Notes: generated from the letters alone by a model not told the origin. A DNA stretch of 64,000 bases from Thermoanaerobaculales bacterium (GCA_025456145.1 JALOLD010000013.1:33372-97371); one strand, 5' to 3'. Positions 8,339 through 16,570 are shown, counted from the first letter of the stretch. Numbers and translations: made by a program.

Positions 8339-9631
8339 ATGGCCTCGGTCCGGTCCACCGTGCGGTTCTTCGCCCATGTCGGCCGCGATCTGCTCGGGAC
8401 GCTGCGCGCCCGGGTTCGTCGGACCTTCGACTGGGTCGTGTACGGCGTCGACGAGGTGGTCGTGGGGGTCGACGTGTTCCCCTTCGCGGAGACCCTGACC
8501 GGGGTCGGGTGGTACGAGTGGAACCTCCTCGACGCCCTCGACCGCCGCGACGACGGCCTGCGCTACAACCTCTACGCCCACACCTTTCTCGCCCCGGGCG
8601 AGCAGCCGCCGCCGGTCCCGGGGCGTCGCAAGATGCGGCTGCGGGTCCACGAGGTGCCGGCCGGCCTGCTGCTCCCGATCCGACCGACCCTGTGGCTGCT
8701 CCGCACCTTCGTCGAGCCGGTGCTGTGCTTCCTCGACGGCAACGACGTGTTCTTCGCCCCCAACTTCATGCCGCCGCATCGCCACCGTCGGCGCGGCCGC
8801 CGGACCGTGCTCACCGTGCACGACCTCGCCTTCACGGCGGCGCCCGAGCTGGTCGGCCCCGAGACCCTCGACGACATGCGGTCGCGGTTCCCCCGTTCGC
8901 TGCGCCGCGCCGACCGGGTGATCGCGGTGTCCGAGGCGACCGCGTCCGACCTCCTCGAGCACTACGAGTTCGACCGACGCCGGGTCCACACCATCCACGA
9001 GGGCCTCGACCCCCACTTCGCGGATCTCCGGGAGGCGCCGGCCCCCGACCCCGCGCTGCCCGACGACTACCTGCTCTTCGTCTCGACCATCGAGCCGCGC
9101 AAGAACGTCGTCGGGGTGCTTCGCGCCTTCGCCCTGGTCGCCGAGTGGGGCTATCGCGGACAGCTCGTGCTGGTTGGACGGTGGGGCTGGCGGACCGAGG
9201 CGATCCGCGCCGAGCTCGAGTCCTCGCCGGTCCGGGATCGGATTATCCACCTCGACTACGTCGGGCGGGATCGGATGGCGGCGGTCTACGCCGGGGCGCG
9301 GGCGCTGCTCTTCCCGTCCTGGATCGAGGGCTTCGGGCTGCCGATTCTCGAGAGCCTCGCCTGCGGCACCCCGGTCGTCACGTCGGGGCGGTCGGCGATG
9401 CCCGAGGTCGCGGGTCCGGCGGGGGTCTATGTCGACCCGGAAAGCGCCCACTCGATCGCCACCGGCGCCGCGTCGCTGCTCGACGACGCCGACCATCGCG
9501 CGCGGCTCGCCGCCCTCGGTCGGACGAGGGCGCGGCGCTTCTCCTGGGACGAGGCGGCCCGGGCGACCGCCAACGTCCTGCGGCGGGCGGCCGGGAAGAG
9601 GCCGGACGGCCCAGAGACCTATCGGGTCTGA
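8339..9631 (+). CDS. Group 1 (GT4) glycosyltransferase
   Basis: A GT-B glycosyltransferase of 430 residues. The N-terminal domain includes LTVHDLAFTAAPELVGPETL and the C-terminal domain has STIEPRKNV, which binds the sugar nucleotide, followed by the retaining-enzyme motif EGFGLPILE (E-x7-E) and CGTPVVTS. There is no membrane segment, so it is cytoplasmic or peripherally bound. The sequence style matches mannosyl- or glucosyltransferases of envelope polysaccharide assembly. It stands alone here; the sugar reductases at 13.4-15.2 kb are the nearest related genes. The ATG at 8339 is chosen from the -10 box 8 nt before it. Confidence 0.88.
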   Translation: MASVRSTVRFFAHVGRDLLGTLRARVRRTFDWVVYGVDEVVVGVDVFPFAETLTGVGWYEWNLLDALDRRDDGLRYNLYAHTFLAPGEQPPPVPGRRKMRLRVHEVPAGLLLPIRPTLWLLRTFVEPVLCFLDGNDVFFAPNFMPPHRHRRRGRRTVLTVHDLAFTAAPELVGPETLDDMRSRFPRSLRRADRVIAVSEATASDLLEHYEFDRRRVHTIHEGLDPHFADLREAPAPDPALPDDYLLFVSTIEPRKNVVGVLRAFALVAEWGYRGQLVLVGRWGWRTEAIRAELESSPVRDRIIHLDYVGRDRMAAVYAGARALLFPSWIEGFGLPILESLACGTPVVTSGRSAMPEVAGPAGVYVDPESAHSIATGAASLLDDADHRARLAALGRTRARRFSWDEAARATANVLRRAAGKRPDGPETYRV

Positions 9632-9970
9632 GGACCGTCCCGTGGTCGTGCTGCAGAACGGGGTCGGGACCCGGACTGCGGCGGTCGTGGGCGGTCGCGT
9701 CCGGAGCGCCGACAGGGGCTGATACCCAGCCCGGACTATTCATGAGCTGTCTGCTGCGGCCAACGATGCATCCGCGTCAGCCGCGTTTTCTCACCTCGGG
9801 GTGCTCGACGCACCGTCAATCGCGATCTTCGACTTCGCGTGCATTGCGATGGCGGGCTTGGCGTACTTGGCGTTGAAGATCTCGCGGTCAAGAGAGCAGG
9901 GTCCCGCCGGCAACGGTATCGCGAGCCGGATGACTCCACCCTCTGTGGCTCTGTGGTGAATCGAGGGCGA
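9632..9970. other. Gene-free stretch: inverted-repeat end plus degraded repeats
   Basis: No gene is supported. It holds the left 82-bp inverted repeat (9729-9810) and repeat-like debris. On the minus strand, tandem 9-mers near CTTGGCGTA (about 9849-9872) would read as NAKYAK-type peptides, and CTCTGTGGCTCTGTGG (9941-9956) is another short repeat. Confidence 0.6.
9729..9810 (+). repeat. 82-bp inverted repeat, left copy
   Basis: Identical except for one base (C versus T) to the reverse complement of 11183-11264. The outer end reads GCCCGGACTATTCATGAGC. The copies face outward and enclose the phosphopantetheinyl transferase and thioesterase genes, like the ends of a mobile element. No target duplication is seen (CCCA left, CATG right). 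Confidence 0.9.
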
Positions 9971-10684
9971 TCAGACCCGCAGGTCGTCCAGGGTGGCGAT
10001 GCGATGGACGTCGAGGCGGGGGACCGGGCGGGGCGCGGCGACGACGCAGACGGCGCCGGGGATCGCGACCTCGAGGAGGGACCAGCGGGCCGCCTCGGCC
10101 GGGTCGCCCGATATCGCGACCAGGCGCGGGGGTCGGGTCGGCTCGGGCTCGGTCCCGACCCCCGCGAGGGGCATGCCGACGCCGAGACCGATCGCCTTGA
10201 GGTAGGCCTCCTTCTGCGTCCAGACGCGGAGAAACGCACGGTCGCGGTCGGCGCCGGTGCGGGCGAGCACCGCGGCGGTCTCGGCGGCGCTGAAGAAGCG
10301 ACGGGCCAGCCGCTCGGCGTTGGCGATCGGACGGAGGATCTCGACATCGACGCCGACCGCGGTCCCGGCGACCGCGACCACCACGACCCTGCCCGAGTGG
10401 GCGAGGTTGAAGCCGATTGCGGGCGGCGGCGGCGGTGCGACGAGCTCGGGCTTGCCGCGATGGCCCGTCGCCAGGACCAGGCTCGCCGGATCGGCGCCGA
10501 GGGCCGCGCCGAGGGCCCGGCGGAGGAGGGCGCGGCCCGCGACGAAGCGGCGTCTCGCCTCTGCGACGCGGAAGCGGGCGGCGCGCTCCCGCTCGTCCGG
10601 CGGCAGCCATGCCTCGAGGTCGGCGACGCGGTCCTCGAGCCCGCCGATCGACAGCCACCAGAGTCGCGTTGCCACACCGTCCAT
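9971..10684 (-). CDS. 4'-phosphopantetheinyl transferase, Sfp/Gsp type
   Basis: A 237-residue protein with the two-half Sfp architecture: FNLAHSG (about 91-97), the Mg2+ site GVDVE (about 110-114), and WTQKEAYLKAIG (about 156-167). The family moves the phosphopantetheine arm of CoA onto acyl, peptidyl or aryl carrier proteins. No carrier protein, PKS or NRPS gene lies nearby, so its target is elsewhere. It is divergent from the thioesterase gene, 47 bp apart, and both sit inside the 82-bp inverted repeats. A TAGCAT box is 7 nt before the ATG. It could serve primary fatty-acid synthesis if no AcpS is encoded elsewhere. Confidence 0.9.
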   Translation of the reverse strand: MDGVATRLWWLSIGGLEDRVADLEAWLPPDERERAARFRVAEARRRFVAGRALLRRALGAALGADPASLVLATGHRGKPELVAPPPPPAIGFNLAHSGRVVVVAVAGTAVGVDVEILRPIANAERLARRFFSAAETAAVLARTGADRDRAFLRVWTQKEAYLKAIGLGVGMPLAGVGTEPEPTRPPRLVAISGDPAEAARWSLLEVAIPGAVCVVAAPRPVPRLDVHRIATLDDLRV

Positions 10685-10691
10685 CCCGCCG

Positions 10692-10697
10692 ATGCTA
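10692..10697 (-). promoter_or_regulatory. -10-like box TAGCAT for the phosphopantetheinyl transferase gene
   Basis: TAGCAT on the minus strand ends 7 nt before the ATG at 10684; no Shine-Dalgarno sequence lies between. Confidence 0.45.
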
Positions 10698-10718
10698 CCG
10701 CCCCGGTGCGCCCCCTGC

Positions 10719-10724
10719 TACCCT
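10719..10724 (+). promoter_or_regulatory. -10-like box TACCCT for the thioesterase gene
   Basis: TACCCT ends 7 nt before the ATG at 10732. It is divergent from the box at 10692-10697, giving a compact two-way leaderless promoter region. Confidence 0.4.
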
Positions 10725-10731
10725 CGCCGGC

Positions 10732-11127
10732 ATGGATGAGCTGCCCTTCGTGACCCCGATCCAGGTCCGCTGGCGCGATATCGACGCCAAGAGCCACGTC
10801 AACAACGCGGCCGTCGTGACCTACCTCGAGACCGCGCGGACCGAGCTCTGGCGACAGCGCTTCGGCGGCGGCATCGACATCCCCTTCGTCGTCGCCCGGG
10901 TCGAGGTCGACTACCGGCGCCAGCTGACCATCGACGACCAGGTCCGGATCGGGCTATGGATCGAGGACCTGCGCGGCGCGAGCTACACCTTCTGCTACCG
11001 CGTCGAGGCCGGAGGCGAGACCGCGGTCGAGGCCCGGACCGTCATGGCCCACGTCGGTCCCGACGGCCGCCCGACCCGGATCGGCCCCGAGCTGCGGGCC
11101 AGGTTGAGCGGGCTGCTGCGTCCCTGA
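10732..11127 (+). CDS. 4-hydroxybenzoyl-CoA thioesterase-family (hotdog) acyl-CoA thioesterase
   Basis: A 131-residue single hotdog domain. The active-site segment RWRDIDAKSHVNNAAVVTYLE (about 14-34) has the catalytic aspartate and HVNN pattern of the 4HBT/YbgC/FadM group, and the rest follows the family's strand pattern, including VDYRRQLTIDDQVRI. It would release acyl groups from CoA in the cytoplasm; the acyl chain is unknown. It pairs divergently with the phosphopantetheinyl transferase between the 82-bp repeats, which suggests an acyl-chain theme but proves no shared pathway. Confidence 0.85.
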   Translation: MDELPFVTPIQVRWRDIDAKSHVNNAAVVTYLETARTELWRQRFGGGIDIPFVVARVEVDYRRQLTIDDQVRIGLWIEDLRGASYTFCYRVEAGGETAVEARTVMAHVGPDGRPTRIGPELRARLSGLLRP

Positions 11128-11182
11128 AGGCGCGTCGCCCGCGCCCCCCTCGTCCGACAAGTCTGGCGAGTCCGACTGAGTA

Positions 11183-11264
11183 CGTCGAGCACCCCAAGGT
11201 GAGAAAACGCGGCTGACGCGGATGCATCGTTGGCCGCAGCAGACAGCTCATGAATAGTCCGGGC
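11183..11264 (-). repeat. 82-bp inverted repeat, right copy
   Basis: Reverse complement of 9729-9810 with a single mismatch; its outer end is at 11264. The enclosed unit is 1,536 bp from end to end. Confidence 0.9.
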
Positions 11265-11343
11265 CATGCCTAACCCCTTGAGTCGGGGTGGGGGTGCTTT
11301 CGTTCCCGATCGCGCCCCGGCCGTCGGCATCTTGATCCATTCG

Positions 11344-11424
11344 ATGGCTGAGCTGCGGGCGGGAGGCCCGCGTCACCAGCTCCTTCGTGCTCGCCTTCGT
11401 GTCTTGGTGTCTTCGTGGTTGCGA
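11344..11424 (+). repeat. Half copy of the nested palindrome found at 22.5 kb
   Basis: Ends in CTTCGTGTCTTGGTGTCTTC plus GTGGTTGCGAC, identical over about 30 bp to 22600-22629, with weaker similarity upstream (GCTGA...GCGGGCGGG). The left arm is missing. Confidence 0.65.
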
Positions 11425-11442
11425 CGGATTACCGGACGTCGC

Positions 11443-11507
11443 ATCGGGAACGGGAACGGGATCGGGATCGGTCAGAACCTGAGCGATCCGGATAGGCACG
11501 GTCCGGG
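11443..11507 (-). repeat. Hexamer-rich repeat just 3' of the unknown 588-residue gene
   Basis: CGGGAACGGGAACGGGATCG followed by a stretch similar to 16012-16058 (CTGAGCG.TCCGGA). Both copies abut the 3' end of a minus-strand gene. Confidence 0.55.
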
Positions 11508-13274
11508 CTAGTCCGACTCCAGCCAACGGAACCAGATCGGGTGGACCCGCCGGTACCAGGCGAGGACCTCGCGGATCAGGGCCTTCTTGTCGGGGGCCAG
11601 CACGGCGTCGTCGACGGCGTCGAACCGGACGACCATCCGCCCTTCGGGCAGATACTCGATCGCCTCCGAGCACAGGGTCTGGAGCTCGTTGCGGATCCTG
11701 CCCGAGTCCGAGATCTTGACCGCCCGGGCGCGGTAGTCCTGGCCGGCGTAGAACCGGTCGAGGAGCGGCGAGAAGACCATCCGCATCTCGTCCACCGGCT
11801 CCATCAGGCGCAGGCTCAGCGCGACGTCGACCATCCCGGCCCGGGTGGCGGCGCGGGTGGTCACCCGGAAGATGTCGTCTCCGACCTGATCGACGCCGGG
11901 GATCCCGGTGTAGGGATCGGGGAGCATCGCCGAGCTCAGGCTGAGCACCCGCCACTCCTTGTTGGGGAAGAAGTCGTCGGCGGTCGAGGTCCGCCGGGTG
12001 ACCGGCATGCACGCCGCCCGGGCCTCGCGGAGGTTGTTGCGGTAGACCTCGACGGTCGCACGGTCGACCGGCTGACCGGCGAGCTCGTCGAGCCGCGAGG
12101 CGTAGTCGACGGCGTCGGGGTCGAGCCGCATCAGCCGGTGCTCGCGCTCGTAGGAGATGTTGAAGCGCGAGGAGAACAGGCACATCGAGGTCTGGGTGCC
12201 GAGGATCGGGTCGAGGCTCGCCGCCTGCATCGCCTCGGCCGACGCCGAGTAGCCGTCGCAGATGAAGAGGTGCGGCTCGCCGTCCTGGGTGCTCGGCCCG
12301 ACGCAGTAGACCGGGGCGTAGGTACCGGACTCGGTGAAAGCCGGGATGCCGGTCGACGGCACGACCCAGCCGTCCTCGACGACGTGCGCGCCGAGCGACC
12401 GCCACTCCGACCAGAGCCGGCCGATCCGGTGCTCGCGCGACGCCCCGCCGAGGGTCCAGACGTGGACGTGGTCCGGCCGGATCCCGGGGTAGGTGGCGGC
12501 GATCGCTTCCATGATCAGGCTGCGCGGGGTCAGGAAGTCGATCAGGATCGAACGCTCGGCGGCCTGGTCGACCACCTCGCGGGGCAGCACCAGGTTGCCC
12601 ATGTAGCCCTCGTAGGGGCGGGCCACGCGGAGCGGCTGGTCGAACAGGTGGAGCACCGTCAGCGCGCCGGTCGGCGAGCCCTTGGCGAAGCGCGAGGTGT
12701 TCTCGAGGGTGTCGACCGCGGCGCCCCACACGGTGAGGCCGGCGGCCTGGATCTCGTGCCAGAAGGCGGGCCACTCGTAGCCGGGCTCGTTGAGCAGCCG
12801 GGTGACGCAGCGGTCGAGGAAGCGGGCCACCTGCGGCCGGGCGTAGACCCGGCCGAAACCGAGCTGCGGGTTCGACCCCATCTCGGGCGTCTCGCCCGCC
12901 TTGGGCATCAGACCCTCGCCGAGGCTGACCATGACGGCGTGGTTCTCCGGCAGGTTCCGGGTGAGGTACCACAGCGCCTCGGACAGGGCGTAGGCGGAGA
13001 CCGCGTCGGCGTCCTTCTTGACCCGGTTGACCGTCGCCTTGTCGGCGTTCCTGCCCTCGCCGTAACGGCCGAAGAGCCGCGTCCCGAGCGCGGTCACCGC
13101 GTTGGCGGCGATGAACGCCCGCTCGAGCGACTCGCCGACGAAGGCGTGGTCGGTCGGCGCCCGCTCGCCGTGCCACGACTCCTCGACATCCTCGAGCCAG
13201 AGGTGGAAGCGTCCGAGAACCCCGCGGGTGTCGTACGCCCACTGGGCAACCCGGTTCCGGCGGTCGTTGGTCAT
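11508..13274 (-). CDS. Conserved-looking protein of unknown function, 588 residues
   Basis: I do not recognise this protein. It has no signal peptide and no membrane helix, and its composition is that of a soluble folded enzyme, with many Trp/Tyr and spaced Arg/Asp. Segments that look conserved include VSLGEGLMPKAGETPEMGSN (residues about 131-150), HVHVWTLGGASREHRIGRLW (about 285-304) and HLFICDGYSASAEAMQAAS (about 355-373). The ATG at 13274 is chosen because GGGAGGG lies 3 nt upstream; an open frame continues 21 codons further. It is followed by the reductase operon in the same direction but 126 bp separate them. Confidence 0.75.
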   Translation of the reverse strand: MTNDRRNRVAQWAYDTRGVLGRFHLWLEDVEESWHGERAPTDHAFVGESLERAFIAANAVTALGTRLFGRYGEGRNADKATVNRVKKDADAVSAYALSEALWYLTRNLPENHAVMVSLGEGLMPKAGETPEMGSNPQLGFGRVYARPQVARFLDRCVTRLLNEPGYEWPAFWHEIQAAGLTVWGAAVDTLENTSRFAKGSPTGALTVLHLFDQPLRVARPYEGYMGNLVLPREVVDQAAERSILIDFLTPRSLIMEAIAATYPGIRPDHVHVWTLGGASREHRIGRLWSEWRSLGAHVVEDGWVVPSTGIPAFTESGTYAPVYCVGPSTQDGEPHLFICDGYSASAEAMQAASLDPILGTQTSMCLFSSRFNISYEREHRLMRLDPDAVDYASRLDELAGQPVDRATVEVYRNNLREARAACMPVTRRTSTADDFFPNKEWRVLSLSSAMLPDPYTGIPGVDQVGDDIFRVTTRAATRAGMVDVALSLRLMEPVDEMRMVFSPLLDRFYAGQDYRARAVKISDSGRIRNELQTLCSEAIEYLPEGRMVVRFDAVDDAVLAPDKKALIREVLAWYRRVHPIWFRWLESD

Positions 13275-13400
13275 CGGCCCTCCCCCGCGTCGCACGTCTT
13301 CGGAGTGGATGACACTGTGCCACGGAGCCAGCGGCATCTCAAGCGCCGGGTCGTGTCGTCGGCCTGGCAGAGCCCTCGGTCGACGATCGACGGCCGCCGG

Positions 13401-14384
13401 TCACCTCTCGGCGGGCGGCTCGGTCCGAGACTCCCGCGCCCGCCACCAGTCGAGCAGGTCCGACAGCGTCTGTCGGAGCGGGATCTCGGCTCGCCACCCT
13501 GTGGCGGCCTCGATCTTCGTCGGGTCGCCGACCATCCAGGGGATGTCCGCCTGGCGAAGCCTCGAGCGGTCGACCTCGACGGTGATCGGAACCCGGCTGA
13601 GCCCGCGCAGCAGCTCGACGACCTCCGAGATCACCACGGCGCGGCCGGTGCAGACGTTGAAGACCTCGCCGGCGTGCCGGCGGTCGGTCGCCCAGCGACA
13701 GGCGCGGACCGCGTCGCGGACGTCGGTGAAGTCGCGCACCGACTCGAGGTTGCCGACCTCGAGGACCGGCGGGGCGAGGCCGAGCTCGGCGCGGGCGATC
13801 TGACGGGCGAACGACGAAGCGACGAAGTGGGGAGGCCTCCCCGGTCCGCTGAGGTGGAAGAAGCGAACCCGTACCGTGGCCAGCCCGCGGCCGGTGTGGA
13901 ACTGCCCGGTCAGCAGATCCTGGGCCGCCTTCGAGGTGCCGTAAGGCGAGACCGGTGCGATCGGGGCCCGCTCGGTCAGGGGAGCGGTCGGCGAGTCGGT
14001 CCGACCGTACACCTCGGCGGTCGAGGAGACCGTCACGACCGGGTCGAGCCCGAGCTCGAGGATGGTCGTCAGCAGGTTGGCGGTGCCGATGGCGTTGATC
14101 TCGATCGAGCGCGCGGCGTAGTCCCACGACCGCGCCACCGACGAGGCGGCGGCGAGGTGGTAGATCGCGTCGGGCCGGGTCTGCTCGAGCAGCGCCCTCG
14201 TCGAAGCCTGGTCGACGAGATCGCCCTCGAACAGGCGGATGCCGGGCGCCGCCGCCTCGAGGGGTGCCCGGTCGTAGTCGCCCCAGGCGAGGCCCCAGAG
14301 CTCGACGCCGGGGTCGGCCGCGTGGAGCTCGGCCGCGAGGTGGGTGCCGACAAAGCCGGTGACGCCGGTGATCAGGGTTCGCAT
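13401..14384 (-). CDS. NAD(P)-dependent nucleotide-sugar epimerase/reductase (GDP-6-deoxy-4-keto-hexose reductase-like)
   Basis: An extended SDR of 327 residues. The Rossmann motif is GVTGFVGTH at the N-terminus, the catalytic serine region reads SSTAEVYG, and the active-site pair is in SPYGTSKAA (YxxxK). A segment near residue 215 (GNLESVRDFTDVRDAVRA) is typical of GDP-mannose 4,6-dehydratase relatives and the Rmd reductases. It likely reduces or dehydrates a nucleotide sugar in envelope polysaccharide supply. Its ATG lies inside the 3' end of the upstream reductase (13-bp overlap), so the two are translationally coupled. The exact substrate is not decided by the sequence. Confidence 0.85.
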   Translation of the reverse strand: MRTLITGVTGFVGTHLAAELHAADPGVELWGLAWGDYDRAPLEAAAPGIRLFEGDLVDQASTRALLEQTRPDAIYHLAAASSVARSWDYAARSIEINAIGTANLLTTILELGLDPVVTVSSTAEVYGRTDSPTAPLTERAPIAPVSPYGTSKAAQDLLTGQFHTGRGLATVRVRFFHLSGPGRPPHFVASSFARQIARAELGLAPPVLEVGNLESVRDFTDVRDAVRACRWATDRRHAGEVFNVCTGRAVVISEVVELLRGLSRVPITVEVDRSRLRQADIPWMVGDPTKIEAATGWRAEIPLRQTLSDLLDWWRARESRTEPPAER

Positions 14385-15226
14385 GAAGCCTCGAGGTAGC
14401 GGGCGAGGGCGTCGCCCCACGGCGGGAGGCGGCGACCGATGAGGGTGGTCAACCGGGCGGTGTCGAGCACCGAGTAGGCGGGACGGCGCGCCGGCCGCGG
14501 GAACTCGGCGGTCGTCACCGGGATCACCTCGGCGTCGGCGCCGAGCAGCCGGACGATCTCCGAGGCGAAGCCGTGCCAGCTCGTCGTTCCGTCGTTGACG
14601 ACGTGGACGACGCCGCTCGCGCCAACCTCGACGAGGTCGAGCAGGGCCTCGGCGAGGTCGTCGCAGTAGGTCGGCGAGCCAATCTGGTCGGCGACCACCC
14701 GCAGCCGGGTCGCTCCGTCCTCGAGCTGGCGACGGATCGCGCCGACGAAGTGGCGGCCGCCGCGACCGTAGAGCCAGGCGGTGCGGATGACGAGGTGGCG
14801 GTGGGCCGATCTCGCCGCCTGCTCGCCGAGCAGCTTGGTCCGGCCATAGGCCGAGGTCGGCGCGACCGGGTCGTCCTCGCGGTAGGGTCGCGAGCCGGCG
14901 CCGTCGAAGACGTAGTCGGTGGAGATGTGGACGAGGGTGGCGCCGACGACGTTGCAGGCCGCCGAGAGGTGGGCCACCGCATCGGCGTTGACCGCGCGGG
15001 CCGAGCCCTCGGCGGTCTCGCAGTCGTCGACCGCGGTAAAGGCGGCGCAGTTGACCACGAGGCGCGGCCGGGCGGCGACGATCCACTCGTCGACCGCCTG
15101 GCGGGAGGTGATGTCGAGGGTGTCGAGGTCGCGCCCTTCGGCTTCGAGGCCCCGGATCTCGGCGGCGGCGAGGACCGCGCGGCCGAGCTGGCCGTAGGAC
15201 CCGGTTACGAGAATCGGTCTCTGCAT
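14372..15226 (-). CDS. dTDP-4-dehydrorhamnose reductase-like protein
   Basis: A 284-residue extended SDR of the RmlD/RfbD type. It shows the family order LVTGSYGQLG (NADPH site), NCAAFTAVDDCE, HISTDYVFDG, and the active-site YxxxK in TSAYGRTKLLGE. RmlD makes dTDP-L-rhamnose, the last step of the pathway; RmlA, B and C are not in the window. Paired by a 13-bp overlap with the second sugar reductase downstream, it suggests a two-step 6-deoxyhexose module. TACCAT lies 8 nt before the ATG, implying a leaderless mRNA. Confidence 0.88.
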   Translation of the reverse strand: MQRPILVTGSYGQLGRAVLAAAEIRGLEAEGRDLDTLDITSRQAVDEWIVAARPRLVVNCAAFTAVDDCETAEGSARAVNADAVAHLSAACNVVGATLVHISTDYVFDGAGSRPYREDDPVAPTSAYGRTKLLGEQAARSAHRHLVIRTAWLYGRGGRHFVGAIRRQLEDGATRLRVVADQIGSPTYCDDLAEALLDLVEVGASGVVHVVNDGTTSWHGFASEIVRLLGADAEVIPVTTAEFPRPARRPAYSVLDTARLTTLIGRRLPPWGDALARYLEASCEP

Positions 15227-15234
15227 GGCTGCGG

Positions 15235-15240
15235 ATGGTA
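15235..15240 (-). promoter_or_regulatory. -10-like box TACCAT for the sugar-reductase pair
   Basis: TACCAT on the minus strand ends 8 nt before the ATG at 15226; the only visible start signal for this two-gene operon. Confidence 0.45.
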
Positions 15241-15326
15241 ACAGAACGGCGTCGCGGCCCGTACCATGCGCGTGGAATAGGTGCGACCCGGGGCCACTTA
15301 TCCCAAGCTGACCGTGGGAGGTCACG

Positions 15327-15986
15327 ATGGACGACGCTTTGACCGCACAGCTCGACCCGCCGTACGCAGCCTCGGTCAACGGCGACGGGGACAACTCGAT
15401 CCCGGGCGGCGACGACGAGGGCATGGTGCGCCGCATGGCGGCCCACATGGCCGGGATCATGGCCGAGCTCAACCTCAGCCTCGACGACCCGAACTTCGCC
15501 GAGACCCCCGCACGGGTCGCCAGGATGTACCTCGAGATGTTCCACGGTCTGCGCGAGGGCGCCGAGCCCAAGGTGACGACCTTCCCCAACGACGGCGGCT
15601 ACCACCACATGGTGATCGAGAAGGAGGTCCCCTTCTACTCGATGTGCGCCCACCACTTCGTCCCCTTCTACGGGCACGCCCACATCGCCTATATCCCGGG
15701 CGACACCATCGTCGGGCTTTCCAAGCTGCCGAGGATCCTCGAGTTCTACGCCAAGCGGCCGCAGCTCCAGGAGCGGCTGACCGAGCAGGTGGCCGAGTTC
15801 CTGTGGAGCAAGCTCGAGCCGCAGGGGGTGATGGTCGTCATCGAGGCCCGCCACCTGTGCGTTGAGATGCGCGGCGTCAAGAAGAGCGGCGCCTTGACCA
15901 CGACCTCGGCGCTGCGCGGTTGCTTCGCCGACCGCAAGGTGCGCGAGGAGTTCCTCGCCCTCCTGGCACGCCGAGCCGCATGGTAG
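15327..15986 (+). CDS. folE: GTP cyclohydrolase I
   Basis: A 219-residue FolE. Zinc ligands are found in SMCAHHF (about 109-115) and RHLCVEMRG (about 176-184), with the substrate histidine in HHF. The enzyme opens GTP to dihydroneopterin triphosphate, the first step of folate or pterin synthesis. The N-terminal 30 residues precede the conserved core and are variable in the family. GGGAGG lies 7 nt before the ATG, one of the few classical ribosome sites in this part of the window. It is divergent from the sugar-reductase pair. Confidence 0.95.
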   Translation: MDDALTAQLDPPYAASVNGDGDNSIPGGDDEGMVRRMAAHMAGIMAELNLSLDDPNFAETPARVARMYLEMFHGLREGAEPKVTTFPNDGGYHHMVIEKEVPFYSMCAHHFVPFYGHAHIAYIPGDTIVGLSKLPRILEFYAKRPQLQERLTEQVAEFLWSKLEPQGVMVVIEARHLCVEMRGVKKSGALTTTSALRGCFADRKVREEFLALLARRAAW

Positions 15987-16007
15987 CTCGTCGAGCTCGC
16001 CAGCTCG

Positions 16008-16062
16008 GATCATCGGGAACGGGATCGGTTCGAGTCTGAGCGGTCCGGACGGGCAGGGATGA
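16008..16062 (-). repeat. Hexamer-rich repeat 3' of the secreted 165-residue gene
   Basis: Starts ATCATCGGGAACGGGATCGG and continues with a CTGAGCGGTCCGGA stretch, similar to 11443-11507. It lies between the convergent folE and 16066-16563 genes. Confidence 0.5.
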
Positions 16063-16065
16063 GAC

Positions 16066-16563
16066 CTACTCGAGGACCTCGAAGAAGAGATAGACGCGAC
16101 GGGTCGCCTCGACCACCGAGATCGGCAGGGTCGCGCTCTGACTCCGGTCCCTGAGGCGGCTGCCGGGGACCTTGAAGGCCGGAACCTCGATTCGCTCGAG
16201 CGGGTTGCCGTCTCCGTCCTCGAGCAGGAGGATGATCAGGATCCGGGCGCTCGAGCTGCGCCGGTTCTCGATCTCGACGAGCACCTCGACGTCGACCGAC
16301 TGGCCGCCGGCGAAGGGGTCGCGCTCGGGCGCGGAGATCGTGAACGACCGCCAGCGCACGTCCTGAACGGCGATGAAGGGCTCGAAGCGGTCGCCGATGG
16401 TGTAGGCGACGTCCTCCTGATAGGGGTTGTCCACCGCCCGCCACTCGGCATCCTGGGCGGCGGCCGGCACCGCGGACGCCACGATGAGCGCTGTGACGAT
16501 CGCAACGGCAACGGCAATGAGGCGTGCTCCGAGGAGCCCCGGTCGGGATTCGGTCCGAGCCAT
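16066..16563 (-). CDS. Exported protein of unknown function, 165 residues
   Basis: A signal peptide is clear (residues about 12-40, ending VPAAAQD), followed by a beta-strand-rich domain of about 125 residues with an aromatic-acidic start (AEWRAVDNPYQEDVAYTIGD). I do not recognise the family. The mature part has no cysteines, so no lipoprotein anchor is expected; it should be periplasmic or secreted. A consensus TATAAT stands 7 nt before the ATG. It follows the CsgG-like gene in the same direction with a 140-bp gap, so a shared envelope role is possible but unproven. Confidence 0.7.
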   Translation of the reverse strand: MARTESRPGLLGARLIAVAVAIVTALIVASAVPAAAQDAEWRAVDNPYQEDVAYTIGDRFEPFIAVQDVRWRSFTISAPERDPFAGGQSVDVEVLVEIENRRSSSARILIILLLEDGDGNPLERIEVPAFKVPGSRLRDRSQSATLPISVVEATRRVYLFFEVLE

Positions 16564-16570
16564 TGCGCCG

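Larger units (their letters stand above)
11128..11507. other. Gene-free stretch made of dispersed repeats
   Basis: No gene is supported in these 380 bases. It contains the right 82-bp inverted repeat, a half copy of the 22.5-kb palindrome (about 11344-11424), and a hexamer-rich segment (11443-11507) that resembles 16008-16062. Confidence 0.6.

Noticed and set aside
9729..11264. Complete insertion sequence with transposase
   Set aside because: The two genes inside are a phosphopantetheinyl transferase and a thioesterase; no transposase frame, even a broken one, is recognisable between the repeats.
11541..14399. A 952-residue plus-strand open frame across two minus-strand genes
   Set aside because: It runs antisense to the unknown protein and the epimerase and has shadow-type composition with no recognisable domain.
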